Below, piece by piece: positions 18,176-28,900 of a stretch of 64,000 bases of DNA; the first letter of the stretch is position 1; every line of letters begins with the position of its first letter. Under the pieces are notes generated by a model. It saw only the letters and a program-made list of their open reading frames with translations, made no database searches and was not told the origin of the DNA. A program made the position numbers and the translations under genes. The stretch spans positions 62,001-126,000 of the forward strand of contig JADGBT010000002.1 of assembly GCA_015231375.1 (NCBI GenBank), read 5' to 3'. The DNA is from Magnetococcales bacterium. Its GTDB lineage: Bacteria > Pseudomonadota > Magnetococcia > Magnetococcales > Magnetaquicoccaceae.

Positions 18176-18255
18176 TAACAAACAAAATAAATCATTTTAC
18201 TCCCATCATCCTTTCACACTATCAACCTTCTATCCACAGAAACCAGACATCCACC

Positions 18256-19278
18256 ATGCAGACACCCAAAACAGCGATCATCGGCGCCGGTTCCTGGGGC
18301 ACGGCTCTGGCCACGGTGCTGGCCAGCAAGCTTCCGGAAGTCACCCTGTGGTGCCATGAGCCGGAAGTGGCGGAAGGGATCAACCGCACCCACCACAACC
18401 CTTTTTTCCTCACAGAATTTTCTCTCTCCCCCAACATCGTGGCCACCACCGATCTGATCCAGACCGCCCGCGACCATGCCATTCTGGTCATGGTGGTGCC
18501 GACCCAGTTCACCCGTGGGGTACTCAACGCCATCCGGGAGGTGGTGACGCCGGCAACCCTGTTCGTCTCGGCGAGCAAGGGGGTGGAGGCGACCACCATG
18601 ACCCTGCTTTCCGACATCCACATTGAAATTCTCGGAAAAACCCTCGGGGAGAAAAGCTGTTTTCTCTCCGGCCCTTCGTTCGCCCGGGACACGATCATGC
18701 GTCTTCCGGCGGCGGTCTCCATCGCCGGCCTCGACTCCGAACGGGTGGAACAGGTGCAGAAACTGTTTCACACCACCTGGTTTCGCACCTATTCCACGGA
18801 CGACGTGGTGGGGCTGGAACTGGGAGGCGCGTTGAAGAACGTCATCGCCCTGGCGGCGGGCATCTGCGACGGACTGGGCATGGGCCACAGCGCGCGGGCA
18901 GCGCTCATCACCCGAGGACTGAACGAAATGCTGCGTCTGGGAGTGCAACTCGGCGCCAGACCGGAGACCTTCTCCGGATTGTCGGGACTGGGGGATCTGC
19001 TGCTCACCGCCACTTCGGACCTCTCGCGCAACCGCACCGTGGGGGTGCGCCTGGGCAAAGGGGAGAGTCTGGAGGCGATCCAGAGAGGCAGCCACGAAAT
19101 CGCCGAAGGGGTGCGCACCGCCGAAGGCGCCCATCGTTTGGCCCTGAAACTGGCCATCGACATGCCCATCACCCGTGCGGTGTTCGGCATTCTGCACGAG
19201 GGACTCACCCCTTTGAACGCGGTCCGGGAGTTGATGGAACGGGATCTGAAACCCGAACACAACCCGCCGGAGCCTTGA
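18256..19278 (+). CDS. gpsA: Glycerol-3-phosphate dehydrogenase [NAD(P)+]
   Basis: A 340-residue cytoplasmic enzyme that reduces dihydroxyacetone phosphate to sn-glycerol 3-phosphate, the phospholipid backbone precursor. The Rossmann motif IIGAGSWGTALA is at residues 8-19. LVMVVPTQF, SASKGVE, LSGPSFARD, GALKNVIALAAGICDGLGMG and SGLGDLLLTATSDLSRNR are family signatures. Length is normal. It lies in an AT-rich gap after tsaD and is followed eight bases later by the RimK-associated protease gene. Confidence 0.97.
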   Translation: MQTPKTAIIGAGSWGTALATVLASKLPEVTLWCHEPEVAEGINRTHHNPFFLTEFSLSPNIVATTDLIQTARDHAILVMVVPTQFTRGVLNAIREVVTPATLFVSASKGVEATTMTLLSDIHIEILGKTLGEKSCFLSGPSFARDTIMRLPAAVSIAGLDSERVEQVQKLFHTTWFRTYSTDDVVGLELGGALKNVIALAAGICDGLGMGHSARAALITRGLNEMLRLGVQLGARPETFSGLSGLGDLLLTATSDLSRNRTVGVRLGKGESLEAIQRGSHEIAEGVRTAEGAHRLALKLAIDMPITRAVFGILHEGLTPLNAVRELMERDLKPEHNPPEP

Positions 19279-19285
19279 AACTCCC

Positions 19286-19768
19286 ATGAAAGTCAAACTC
19301 GCCAAACCGGGAGGCGCCCACACCCGGACACGTCCGGTGATCGGCTGGCGGGAGTGGGTCAGTCTGCCGGATCTGGGGGTGGAGCGGATCAAGACCAAAA
19401 TCGATACCGGCGCCCGCACCTCGGCCCTGCACGCCCTGGATCCGAGCCTCATCACCCGGGACGGGATTCATCTGGTGCGCTTTCGTCTGCATCCGATGCA
19501 ACGCACCCACAAGCCGGAACTCCTGTGCGAAGCGCCGCTGGTGGACAACCGGGCGGTGGTCAACTCCGGCGGTCACTCCGAACACCGCTTCGTGATTCTG
19601 ACCCGCATGGTCTTGGGGGGGCGGGAACTCGACGTGGAGATCACCTTGACCGACCGGGCACCCATGGGCTTTCGCATGCTGGTGGGACGCACGGCCATTG
19701 GACGCACATTCCTGGTGGATCCCGGACGGTCGTTCCTGGTATCCCGGAACAAGACGGAGGAACGATGA
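19286..19768 (+). CDS. rimB: RimK-associated retropepsin-like protease (ATP-dependent zinc protease family)
   Basis: A 160-residue protein of Pfam Zn_protease (PF05618, DUF785). The conserved core [17 protein letters not shown] contains the DTGA aspartic-protease-like motif, and [18 protein letters not shown] is the second family motif. Members paired with RimK have been reported to trim glutamate tails from ribosomal protein S6. Its stop overlaps the rimK start (ATGA), which strongly supports that pairing. The symbol follows the usage for such partners and is tentative. Confidence 0.85.
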   Translation: MKVKLAKPGGAHTRTRPVIGWREWVSLPDLGVERIKTKIDTGARTSALHALDPSLITRDGIHLVRFRLHPMQRTHKPELLCEAPLVDNRAVVNSGGHSEHRFVILTRMVLGGRELDVEITLTDRAPMGFRMLVGRTAIGRTFLVDPGRSFLVSRNKTEER

Positions 19769-20673
19769 GAATCGCCATTCTGGCCCGCAATCCCGAGCTT
19801 TATTCCCACAAGCGGCTTGTGGAGGCGGCGCGGAGCCGAGGACACGAGGTGGAGATCATCGACACCTTGAAGGTCTACATGAACATCTCCTCCAATCAAC
19901 CCACGGTGCGCTACGGCGGCAAGGTGCTCAACGGCTTTGACGCGGTGATCCCGAGAATCGGCGCCTCCATCACCTTTTACGGTCTGGCGGTGCTGCACCA
20001 GTTTGAAATGATGGGGGTCTATCCCCTCAACAGCAGCGAATCCATCGCCAAGTCGCGCGACAAGCTGCGCTGTCTGCAACTGCTGGCCGGGGCCGGAGTC
20101 GGACTGCCGGTGACCGGATTCGCCCATGCCACCCAGTTCACCGACGATCTGATCCAGATGGTGGGCGGCGCGCCGGTGGTGATCAAGCTGCTGGAAGGCA
20201 CCCAGGGCATCGGCGTGGTCCTGGCTGAAACCCACCGCTCGGCCAAAAGCATGATCGAAGCCTTTCGCGGCATGGACGCCAACATCTTGGTCCAGGAGTA
20301 CATCAAGGAGGCCGCCTCCGCCGACATCCGCTGTCTGGTGATCGGGGAACGGGTGGTGGCCGCCATGAAACGCCAAGGCAACGAGGGGGATTTCCGCTCG
20401 AATCTGCATCGGGGCGGTCAGGCCAACGCGGTCCGCATCACCCCGCAGGAACGACAGACCGCAGTCCGCGCCGTCAGACTCATGGGACTCAACGTGGCCG
20501 GGGTGGATATGCTGCGCTCGGACCGGGGTCCGCTGGTGATGGAGATCAACTCCTCGCCCGGACTCGAAGGGCTGGAAAAGGCCACCGGCACGGACGTGGC
20601 CGGCAAGATCATTCATTTTCTCGAACAGAAACAAAAAACAAAATCCAAGAAAACCATCAACGCCCACTCCTGA
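19765..20673 (+). CDS. rimK: Ribosomal S6 / alpha-L-glutamate ligase RimK
   Basis: A 302-residue ATP-grasp ligase. [20 protein letters not shown] is the RimK start. [48 protein letters not shown] and [15 protein letters not shown] are substrate and ATP-binding stretches. [18 protein letters not shown] carries the metal-binding end. RimK adds glutamates to the C-terminus of ribosomal protein S6 and tunes translation. It is translationally coupled to the protease partner upstream, and a Lys-rich tail ([10 protein letters not shown]) closes the protein. Confidence 0.95.
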   Translation: MRIAILARNPELYSHKRLVEAARSRGHEVEIIDTLKVYMNISSNQPTVRYGGKVLNGFDAVIPRIGASITFYGLAVLHQFEMMGVYPLNSSESIAKSRDKLRCLQLLAGAGVGLPVTGFAHATQFTDDLIQMVGGAPVVIKLLEGTQGIGVVLAETHRSAKSMIEAFRGMDANILVQEYIKEAASADIRCLVIGERVVAAMKRQGNEGDFRSNLHRGGQANAVRITPQERQTAVRAVRLMGLNVAGVDMLRSDRGPLVMEINSSPGLEGLEKATGTDVAGKIIHFLEQKQKTKSKKTINAHS

Positions 20674-20690
20674 CTGGAGACACCCTCACC

Positions 20691-22910
20691 ATGGCCACGA
20701 CATCACACAAAATCGCCGGAGATATCTGGGGAGGATTGGCGGCCATGCTGGTGGCCCTGCCCTCGGCCATCGCCTATGGCGTGGTGAGTTTCACTCCGCT
20801 GGGAGGCGGCTATCTGGGGGTGGGGGCCATGGCCGGAGTCATGGGCACCGTGGTGCTGGGCCTGGTTGCCCCGGCCATCGGCGGCGCGCCGCGTCTGATC
20901 ACCGCGCCGTGCGCTCCGGCGGCGGCAGTGCTTTCCGCCCTCACCGTGGAACTGCTGGCAAAAACCCAGGCCGCCTCTCCCGTCACCCCGGAACAGGTGC
21001 TGTTGCTGCTGGCCACGGTGGGACTGCTCTCCGGCATGCTCCAGATCCTCTTCGGCGTGCTCGGGGGCGGCAAGGTGATCAAGTTCATCCCCTATCCGGT
21101 GGTCTCCGGTTATCTGAGCGGTGTCGGGGTACTGATTTTCTTAAGTCAGGTGCCCAAACTCCTCGGCTGGCCCAAAGGCACCCTCCCCATGCAAGGCGTG
21201 TTCGACCCCTCCTTGTGGCAATGGACCGGCATCGTGGTGGGCATCGCCACCATCATCGGCATGAGCCAGGCACCCCGACTCACCAAAATCGTTCCGGCCC
21301 CCATCATCGGACTGATCGCGGGCATGACCACCTATTTTCTCATCGGACTCAGCCGCCCGGAACTCTATCAACTGGCGGGCAACACACTGCTGATCGGCCC
21401 CATCGACGTGGATTTCGCGGCCATGACCCAGGGCATGGAGGATCGCTGGAACGCGGTGGGCCAAATGGGGATCCAGGATCTGGTGGCCATTTTGGTGCCG
21501 GCTTTGACCCTGGCGGTGCTGCTGTCCATCGACACCTTGAAAACCTGCGTGGTGGTGGATGCCCTGACCCGCTCCCGGCACGACTCCAACCGGACCCTGA
21601 TCGGTCAGGGCGTGGGCAACGTGTTGACCGCCGTGGTGGGCGGCATGCCCGGCGCCGGCACCATGGGCGCCACCCTGGTGAGCGTCAACAGCGGGGGGAA
21701 GACCCGGCTTTCCGGTCTGCTGGAAGGGGTCTTCTCCCTGGTGGTGCTGCTGTTTTTCGCCCATTTGATCGGCTGGGTGCCCATCGCCGCCCTGGCGGGC
21801 ATCCTCATGGTGGTGGCCTACCGCATGTTCGACTGGCACAGCTTCACCATGCTCAAACAACGCACCCTGATCCTGGATTTCTTCGTCATCGCCGCCGTGG
21901 TGGTGGTGGCGGTGGGCTTCAACCTGATCGCCGCCGCCGGGGCCGGAATCGGCTTCGCCGTGATTCTCTTCCTGCGGGATCAGGTGCGCACCTCGGTGGT
22001 CAGACGGCGACGCCATGGGGATCAAGTCTCCTCCAAACGCATCCGTCTGCTGGAAGAAAAAGAGATCCTGGCCGCCAACGGTCAGGTGACCACCATCGTG
22101 GAGTTGCAAGGCAACCTCTTCTTCGGCACCACGGATCAGCTCTTCACCAGCCTGGAGGCCGACATCAAGACCTGCCGCTTCCTGATCATGGACATGCGTC
22201 ACGTTCAATCGGTGGATTTCACCGGCATTCGCATGCTGACCCAGATCGGCGCCATGTTGAAAGAACGGGAAGCCTACCTGATCTTCAGCGAACTGCCCGT
22301 CTCCCTGCCCACGGGCGAGGATCTGGGCACCTACTTCGAACAGACCGGACTGCTGACCCATGGAGACAACATCCGCCTCTTCCCAGAACTGGACGCGGCC
22401 ATGGAGTGGGTCGAAGAGTCGCTGATCGACGAAAACCGCAAAATCAAATCCGGAGAGGAACGGCTGCTGAACTGGAACGACATCCCCTTGTTGCGGGGTC
22501 TGCTGGACGAAGAGAGCACCAACATACTCTCCTCCTCCGCCGAGGAAAAAAGCCTCAACGCTGGCGACAAGGTATTCAAGCTGGGAGACGAAGGCGACGA
22601 GCTTTACCTGATCCGCCGGGGTCAGGTACGCATGATGCTGCCTCTGCACGATGGCAAAAGCCTGACTCTGGCGGTCTTCGGACGGGGCCACTTTTTCGGC
22701 GACATGGCGTTTCTGGATTATGGCCGCCGCTCCTCCGACGCCCTCGTGGACACCCCGACCGATCTGTATGTCATCTCGCGCAAACGCTTCGAGGCGCTGG
22801 CCAAAACCCATCCGATTCTGGGACACCACTTCTTCAGCCGCCTCGCCCGCGCCCTCTCCCACCGGCTGCGCTACACCAACGCCGAATTGCTGGCGTTGAA
22901 GGAGATGTGA
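20691..22910 (+). CDS. SulP/SLC26 anion transporter fused to STAS and cyclic-nucleotide-binding domains
   Basis: A 739-residue inner-membrane protein. Residues 10 to about 430 form the SulP transmembrane core, with GGAPRLITAPCAPAAAV and GGMPGAGTMGATLVSVNSGG as signatures. A STAS domain follows (about 465-570, with DMRHVQSVDFTGIRML). A cNMP-binding domain ends the protein (about 598-725): KVFKLGDEGDELYLIRRG and FFGDMAFLDYGRRSSDALV, which resembles the phosphate-binding cassette. The substrate could be sulfate, bicarbonate or a dicarboxylate. The fused domain suggests gating by cAMP, c-di-GMP or a related ligand, but FFGDMAFLDYGRRSSDA lacks a clear ligand-specific signature. Its end is 18 bases from the convergent CHAT gene. 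Confidence 0.9.
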   Translation: MATTSHKIAGDIWGGLAAMLVALPSAIAYGVVSFTPLGGGYLGVGAMAGVMGTVVLGLVAPAIGGAPRLITAPCAPAAAVLSALTVELLAKTQAASPVTPEQVLLLLATVGLLSGMLQILFGVLGGGKVIKFIPYPVVSGYLSGVGVLIFLSQVPKLLGWPKGTLPMQGVFDPSLWQWTGIVVGIATIIGMSQAPRLTKIVPAPIIGLIAGMTTYFLIGLSRPELYQLAGNTLLIGPIDVDFAAMTQGMEDRWNAVGQMGIQDLVAILVPALTLAVLLSIDTLKTCVVVDALTRSRHDSNRTLIGQGVGNVLTAVVGGMPGAGTMGATLVSVNSGGKTRLSGLLEGVFSLVVLLFFAHLIGWVPIAALAGILMVVAYRMFDWHSFTMLKQRTLILDFFVIAAVVVVAVGFNLIAAAGAGIGFAVILFLRDQVRTSVVRRRRHGDQVSSKRIRLLEEKEILAANGQVTTIVELQGNLFFGTTDQLFTSLEADIKTCRFLIMDMRHVQSVDFTGIRMLTQIGAMLKEREAYLIFSELPVSLPTGEDLGTYFEQTGLLTHGDNIRLFPELDAAMEWVEESLIDENRKIKSGEERLLNWNDIPLLRGLLDEESTNILSSSAEEKSLNAGDKVFKLGDEGDELYLIRRGQVRMMLPLHDGKSLTLAVFGRGHFFGDMAFLDYGRRSSDALVDTPTDLYVISRKRFEALAKTHPILGHHFFSRLARALSHRLRYTNAELLALKEM

Positions 22911-22928
22911 GGCCACGGTCGCGCTCCC

Positions 22929-25900
22929 TCACCGATAATCCCCCAGCAGATTGAATCCGGCCCAGTTGGCCGGATGGGGAAAGTTCTGCTTGACCATGAG
23001 CTGGGCCTGACGCAGACTGTCGGCCTTGTTCATGTGGGTGTAGTTGCGATAGAAATGTTTCATCAACACCGAAGTGGACAGATCGTCCACCCGCCACAAC
23101 GAAGAGATCAGGCTTTGGGTGCCCGCATAGAGAAAGGCGCGATTCAAACCGATCATCTCGCTGCCCCGCAACTGGCCCAGACCGGTCTGACAGGCGCTCA
23201 AGGTGACCAGATCGGCTTTGATATCCAGAGAAAAAATCTCCTTGACCGTCAAACGTCCCGACTCCGGATCCCCGGCCTTGCCGGCCTTGTCCTTTTCGCC
23301 CTCCCCCGCAGCCAGCCACAGGGATGAAAACAGCGGATTGATGTTCTGAAACTCCCCGTGGGCCGCGATGTGGATGATGCCGTATTGGGAGATATGATCC
23401 AGAATCCAGCGCTTGGTGGCCTTTTTGCCCTTCAGCGACTCTCCGTCGGGAAAGGACCAGCGGATGCTGTCCGCTTCGAATTCCGCCAACGGCAGATCGA
23501 AATTCAAATCCCCCAGATCCGGATTGCCCACCGCCAACACCCGCTTTTTCCCGGACGGGCGGGAACGCTTGCCAAACGCGTACTCCATGGCCGACGCCGA
23601 CGGCGAGTAGAACAGAGGATAGCGCTCCACCAGCACCCCGCCATCGGCCCCACGCAACGCGGCGAAGGCGAGAAAATGCAAAGACTCGTGGGGAATGATC
23701 CCCAGATAACGCACATCCCGCAACGACTCGGCCATGGGCTGAATCAACCATTCGTGCAACCGGGTCATGACCCGTTCCACCGGCTCCAGGTTCTGCATGC
23801 CGTCCCGATAACGCCGGATGGTCTCGTTCACCGTCTGCCCGTCTGCCGCCACCCGCTTGAAAACCGTACCCGTGGAACGGGTCATCCAGATGAAAATCTC
23901 CTTGCCGGTCAACAAATAGGCCAGCACACCCACCCCCGGCTCCAGCAGCTTCTCGAAGCGATCCAGCGTGATGGGATGCACCGACACAAAACCGCTCAAC
24001 TCCGGATTGCGCTGCTGCAACTCCAGTTGCGCCTCTTCGGCCTCGGCCTGTTTTTTCCGGTAGCGCTCCTGAGAGGCCGGATCGGAACCGCTCTTGGCCG
24101 CCAACTCCCGCGCCAGGGTTTCCAACTCCTGAAACAGCCCGTTGACCCGTCGCAACGCTGTCTCATCCTCTTTCCGGCGCAGATCGATCTTCTGGTTGGC
24201 CAACAGGTCGATGAAATTGCGCGCGCGAAACCGCTCCAGATAATCGAACGCCTCCCGCTCCCGCCCCTGATCCACCAGCAACACGATGATGTCCCGATAC
24301 AGCTCCTGCTTGTCCTCCTGAAAACTGTTGCGCAAGGCATCGATCTTCAAAGAGGCGCGCATCCGCTCCACCACCTGGATGGCCGCGTCGTAAGCCCGGA
24401 TCGCCTCCTCCCCCCGCCCCTGACGGGCCAGCAAACCGGCCTCTGCGGCCATGGCCCGCCATTGCACTTCGCGGATCACATGGCGTGTGGCCAACTCCCG
24501 CGCCTGCCCGAAAAACCGCGCCGACTCCGACCACTGCTCCAAGGCGCGCTTCACCTGACCCAACGCCAACAGCGCCTTGGCCTGATTGACCACATCCCCG
24601 ATCTCGCGACTGATGGACTCGGCCAAAACGAAACCGGCTTCGGCCTCCTTGAGCTTGCCCTGCCGCATCAACACCAGACCGATGTTGCGATGATCGTATC
24701 CCAACCCCCAACGGCTCTTGAGTCCCTCGTCGATCTGGAGGGCCTGACGAAACCGTTGCAACGCCTCATCCAGCCGACCGGTCTCGCGCAGGATCAATCC
24801 CTTGTTGTTCAAAGAAGAAGCCAGCTCAGAAGGAATCTTCTCCCGTTCGGCCAGCTCGACGGCCTTGTCCAGATGCAGCAAAGCCTTGTCGTGTTCGTTC
24901 AAGGTCCAGTAGACCAGTCCACGGGTGTTGGCGATCATGATGGCCAACGGGATGTCCTTAGCCCGTTTGGCCAACCCGTCCGCCTCGTTCAGACCCTGAA
25001 AAGCGGCCTGATACTCGCCTTGAAACCAGGCGGTATTGGCCAAACGCAACGCGGCCGTGGCCATGAGCAACGGCGCGTCCAGCGCCTCGGCCCGCTCACG
25101 CCCCTGCCGGTAATGCGCCTCGGCCTGGACGAAATTCCCCAACGCCTCTTCGGTCAAACCGATGTCCAGCAACGCCCGGGTCTGCCCCTCCGGATCATCG
25201 GTCTCCTGAAACAACGCCAAAGCCTGCTCGAAATGCTCCCTGGCCTTGGCATGACGGGACAAACGCACATGATGGATCCGACCCATGCGCAGATGCTGCT
25301 CGGCCATGGCCCGCTTGTCCCCGTGTTGCCGGGACAGCTCGAAGGCATGACCGAACCGGTTCAACGCCTGCTCGTGATCCCCCCGGTTCTCCTGGACAAT
25401 CCCCAGCGTGGCCACCCCCTCGGCCAGTTTCCCGCCGTCGCCTCCGGTTTGCTGCCACATCCGGATCGCCGCTTCCAGTTGCGCGATGGCCGGTTCGTAA
25501 CGCTCCAGCCGGGACCACAGCACCCCCAGCGTGTAATGGGCCTGAGCCAATCCCGCCGGATCCTGGCCCCCGGTACCCCACTCGGCCACCAGCCGCTCCT
25601 GATGGATCACGGCCCGTTGATACTCCTCCAGCTTGAACAGGGTCTCCACCGCGAAGCCGGTCAAGCGGGCAAAATGGTCCATCCGTCCCGCCCGTTTCAT
25701 CAACGCCAACGCGTTTTCCACCCGCCGCACCGCCCCGGCCAACTCCCCGGACTGCTGCAAAGAGACCGCCTCGGCCACCTCCTCTTCGTACAGCCCCACA
25801 GCCCGCTCTTTGGCCTGCTCCGCGTCCAGACCCACGATACCGGAAAACCGGAACGGATTGGGCCGCTTCTCTCCGGTCTCCTTCCAGGCCTCCTCCAAAG

Positions 25901-28900
25901 CGAACAGCGCCGACGCACGACCACCCAGACGACTCAGATACCCCCGCCACACCCGTTCCACCACAGGCCAAGGCTCACCGGCATCCACCTGGATCACATG
26001 CGCGAAACCGCCATGACGAAAAGCCGCGTCCAGCATCGTCTGCTCGCCGCTTCCGGCCACGCCCGCACCGGTCACCAACAACGCGGTATGGCCTTCGGAA
26101 AGGTCCAGTTTCTCCAAGGCGACCTTTTCCGTCACCCGATCCCGGCTCCCCACCGGCAGAGCCAATCCGCTCACCGGGAGTCTGGCCAGCAACACATGGG
26201 CCGTGGCCAGTTGCGCGACCGGATCCTGACCTAGCCCGACAGCGAGAGGCAACGCCTGAATCGGCATCCCGGCGGCAATCCCGGTCAGCGTGTCGCCCGC
26301 TTCCCCGGTCACGGCCACGCGGGAATGAAACAGTCCCTGACGGGGAGAATCGGTCAGCAGATCGTACAAGGTGTGCAGATGCACCAGTGGACGACCGGCC
26401 GGCAGCCATCCGGCCAACACCCCGCGCGCGTCCACCCCCTCGGGCGCGGACAGATGCACCAGCTCCGCCTGGGCGAGTCGCTCCGGCAACCGACGATCCC
26501 CGCCGGTCCACTCCCCCCCGGACGACACCGTGGCATGCAGCACCTCCTCCCCGGTGACCAGAAACAGATGCCCCCCCGCGCGGCCCGCCACCCATTTCAG
26601 ATAGGGACGATTCCCCCGCAGGGCGCTGGCCGCCAACGCCATCGGCTCGGCAGGCGACAGCCACGAAACCGCCAAAGGTCGGCTCGCGCGCACCCCTTCC
26701 AAAGCCTGATGCAACGCCTGATCCGCCGCCGCGATCCGCTCCGCCGACCGGGCGCCCAGAGCCAGCTCCAGATCCGACAACAAAACCGAAATCTCCTCCC
26801 GCGCCTCCCCCAGCCCGTTGAGGAAAAACTCCCGACCCAGACGATCTTGCAACAGCAAGGCAAGCCGGTGACGATCCAACCGCTCGCTGACGGCAAAAGC
26901 GGCAGCCACCTCCCGGCGTTCCAGAAAATGCTCGACCTGCGAACGCACCAACGGCTCCAGAAACAGATTCTGGGAACGCCCCGCCCCCGGAGCCTGCAAA
27001 GGCGCCGGCAGAGCCAGAGCGCTCCGGGTCGCCGCCTGCAACCGTTTGCCCCGCTCGACCGGATCGCGCACCTCCTCGGCGTCGAGCCATTCCAGAATCC
27101 AGCCGGTCTCGGACAGCCCCAGCGCGGCCCACTGCGTGATCTCTTGTTTCAGACGGGCGGCCTCCCCGGTTTTTTCCGCAGCGGTCGCGATCACCAGACG
27201 GTTGAGTTTGATCCGGATCAGATTGGTCCACAGCTCCCGACTGGTGAACGATGAGCCCGTGGTCAACAACGCCTCGGCGCGCCGGTAGAACGAATCGGCC
27301 AAGCTTTTCAGCTCCAACCGACGATGCCACGCCGACCAGCGCCGCTCCTCCCCGCCGCCGCGCCCCGGTTCCAAGGTTTCAGGCAGTTGCACCAGCAGAA
27401 AAGCGGCATTGGCCAACGTATAAAAACCGCTCCTCGGATCGGAACGCTCCCAGCCCGCCGTCTGCACACGATCCGCCAAGCGCCCGATCCACTCCGGATC
27501 GACCGGCTCGCCCGCCGCGAGCATCTCCACGGCGATCTTGGAAAGATTGTACCAATTGACCCGATTGCCAAAATTGACCTTCAGGGATTCGGTCAGCTCC
27601 AAAGAGGCCAGGGTCTGTTCCATGGCCTGGGCGCGCTGCCCAAGTCGATACTGCAACACGCCGATGCGGTTGGCCAATACCGCCCGTTCGGTCTGCTGGC
27701 CCGCGTCCGGATCGACACTCTCCGGCAGCAAGGCCCACTTCTTTTGCAAAAACTCCAAAGCCGCCTCCGGCTCTTCCAGGGCGTCGTAAACCGTGGAGAC
27801 AAAACTGAACAGCAGCTTCTCCTCTCCAGACCGGTCAAACCCCAACGCAGCCTGGGATCCGTTCTCCCCCAACGAAAACACCAGACTGAAAAAACCCTTG
27901 CCCGCCGGACGATCCCGTTTGCCGTGTTCGGCCAGCAGCTCCAGACTTTTCAGATAACTGGCCAACGCCTCGCGCAACGCCCCCCGGTCCACCAGCGGCG
28001 CGGTCAAGGCCGCCGGAACCGACGAAACCGACGAAACCGGCGCCGCCGTGTTGGTCGCTGTCGTCGCCGTGGGGGTCGCCACACCCGCCGTGGGGGTCGT
28101 GGTCGTCGTGGCCGGACGCGCCGCCTGATGCAGATTGACCGCGATATTGCGTTGCAACAAGGCGAGATTCTCGGTCTTGTTCAAGGCCAGATTGCCCTCC
28201 ATGGCCTTGGAAAACCAGGTGGCGGCGCTGGCATGCTCCCCCATGGCCTGAAAGGCCAAAGCCAGACGCTCCTGCACCTCGATCCGCAACACCGGCTGAT
28301 CCTCGGGCAACACGTCGAGCGCCTTGCGATACAACACGATCGCCTCCGCCGTGCGATCGGTCTTGAAGGCGCTCTCCGCCAGCTTGCGGTGCAACAGGGC
28401 ATGGGCCAACGGATCGCTCAACGGTCGCTTGCGCTGGGTCCAGCGTTGAAAATAACGATACGCCTCTCCATGGTTGTTCATGGCAAAAAAGACATTGCCC
28501 AGATTCAACAACAGATTGGCCTCCTCCTGGGGAGCGGTCGGCGCGTCGGTCAGACGCAAGGCGGCCTGATACCCTTTGGCGGCCTGCTCCAGGTGGCCAC
28601 GCCCCCCCTTGCCCGTGACCTCGAAACCTTCATGCAGCCAGGCCAACGTCTGGTGATAAAACGCCACCCGGGGGGACTGGGCCACCACCCGTTCCAGCAA
28701 GGCGATCAGACGGGGATAGTCCGGAGGGTCGAGATAAGAGAGCGTCAAGGCCTGGGCGTAAAGACGCAACGGATCGTTGGGCCGCTCTCCGAGCCACTTT
28801 TCATAATGCGACACCATCTCCTTCAAGGCGCCGAGCTGCACCTTGGTGGCGATATACTCCCGATGGGCATCCACCGAATCGGGATGATCGGCCAGAATCC

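Noticed and set aside
23358-26234. Long plus-strand frame opposite the CHAT giant
   Set aside because: Rich in Arg/Pro/Gln/His with no domain; an antisense shadow of high-GC coding sequence.
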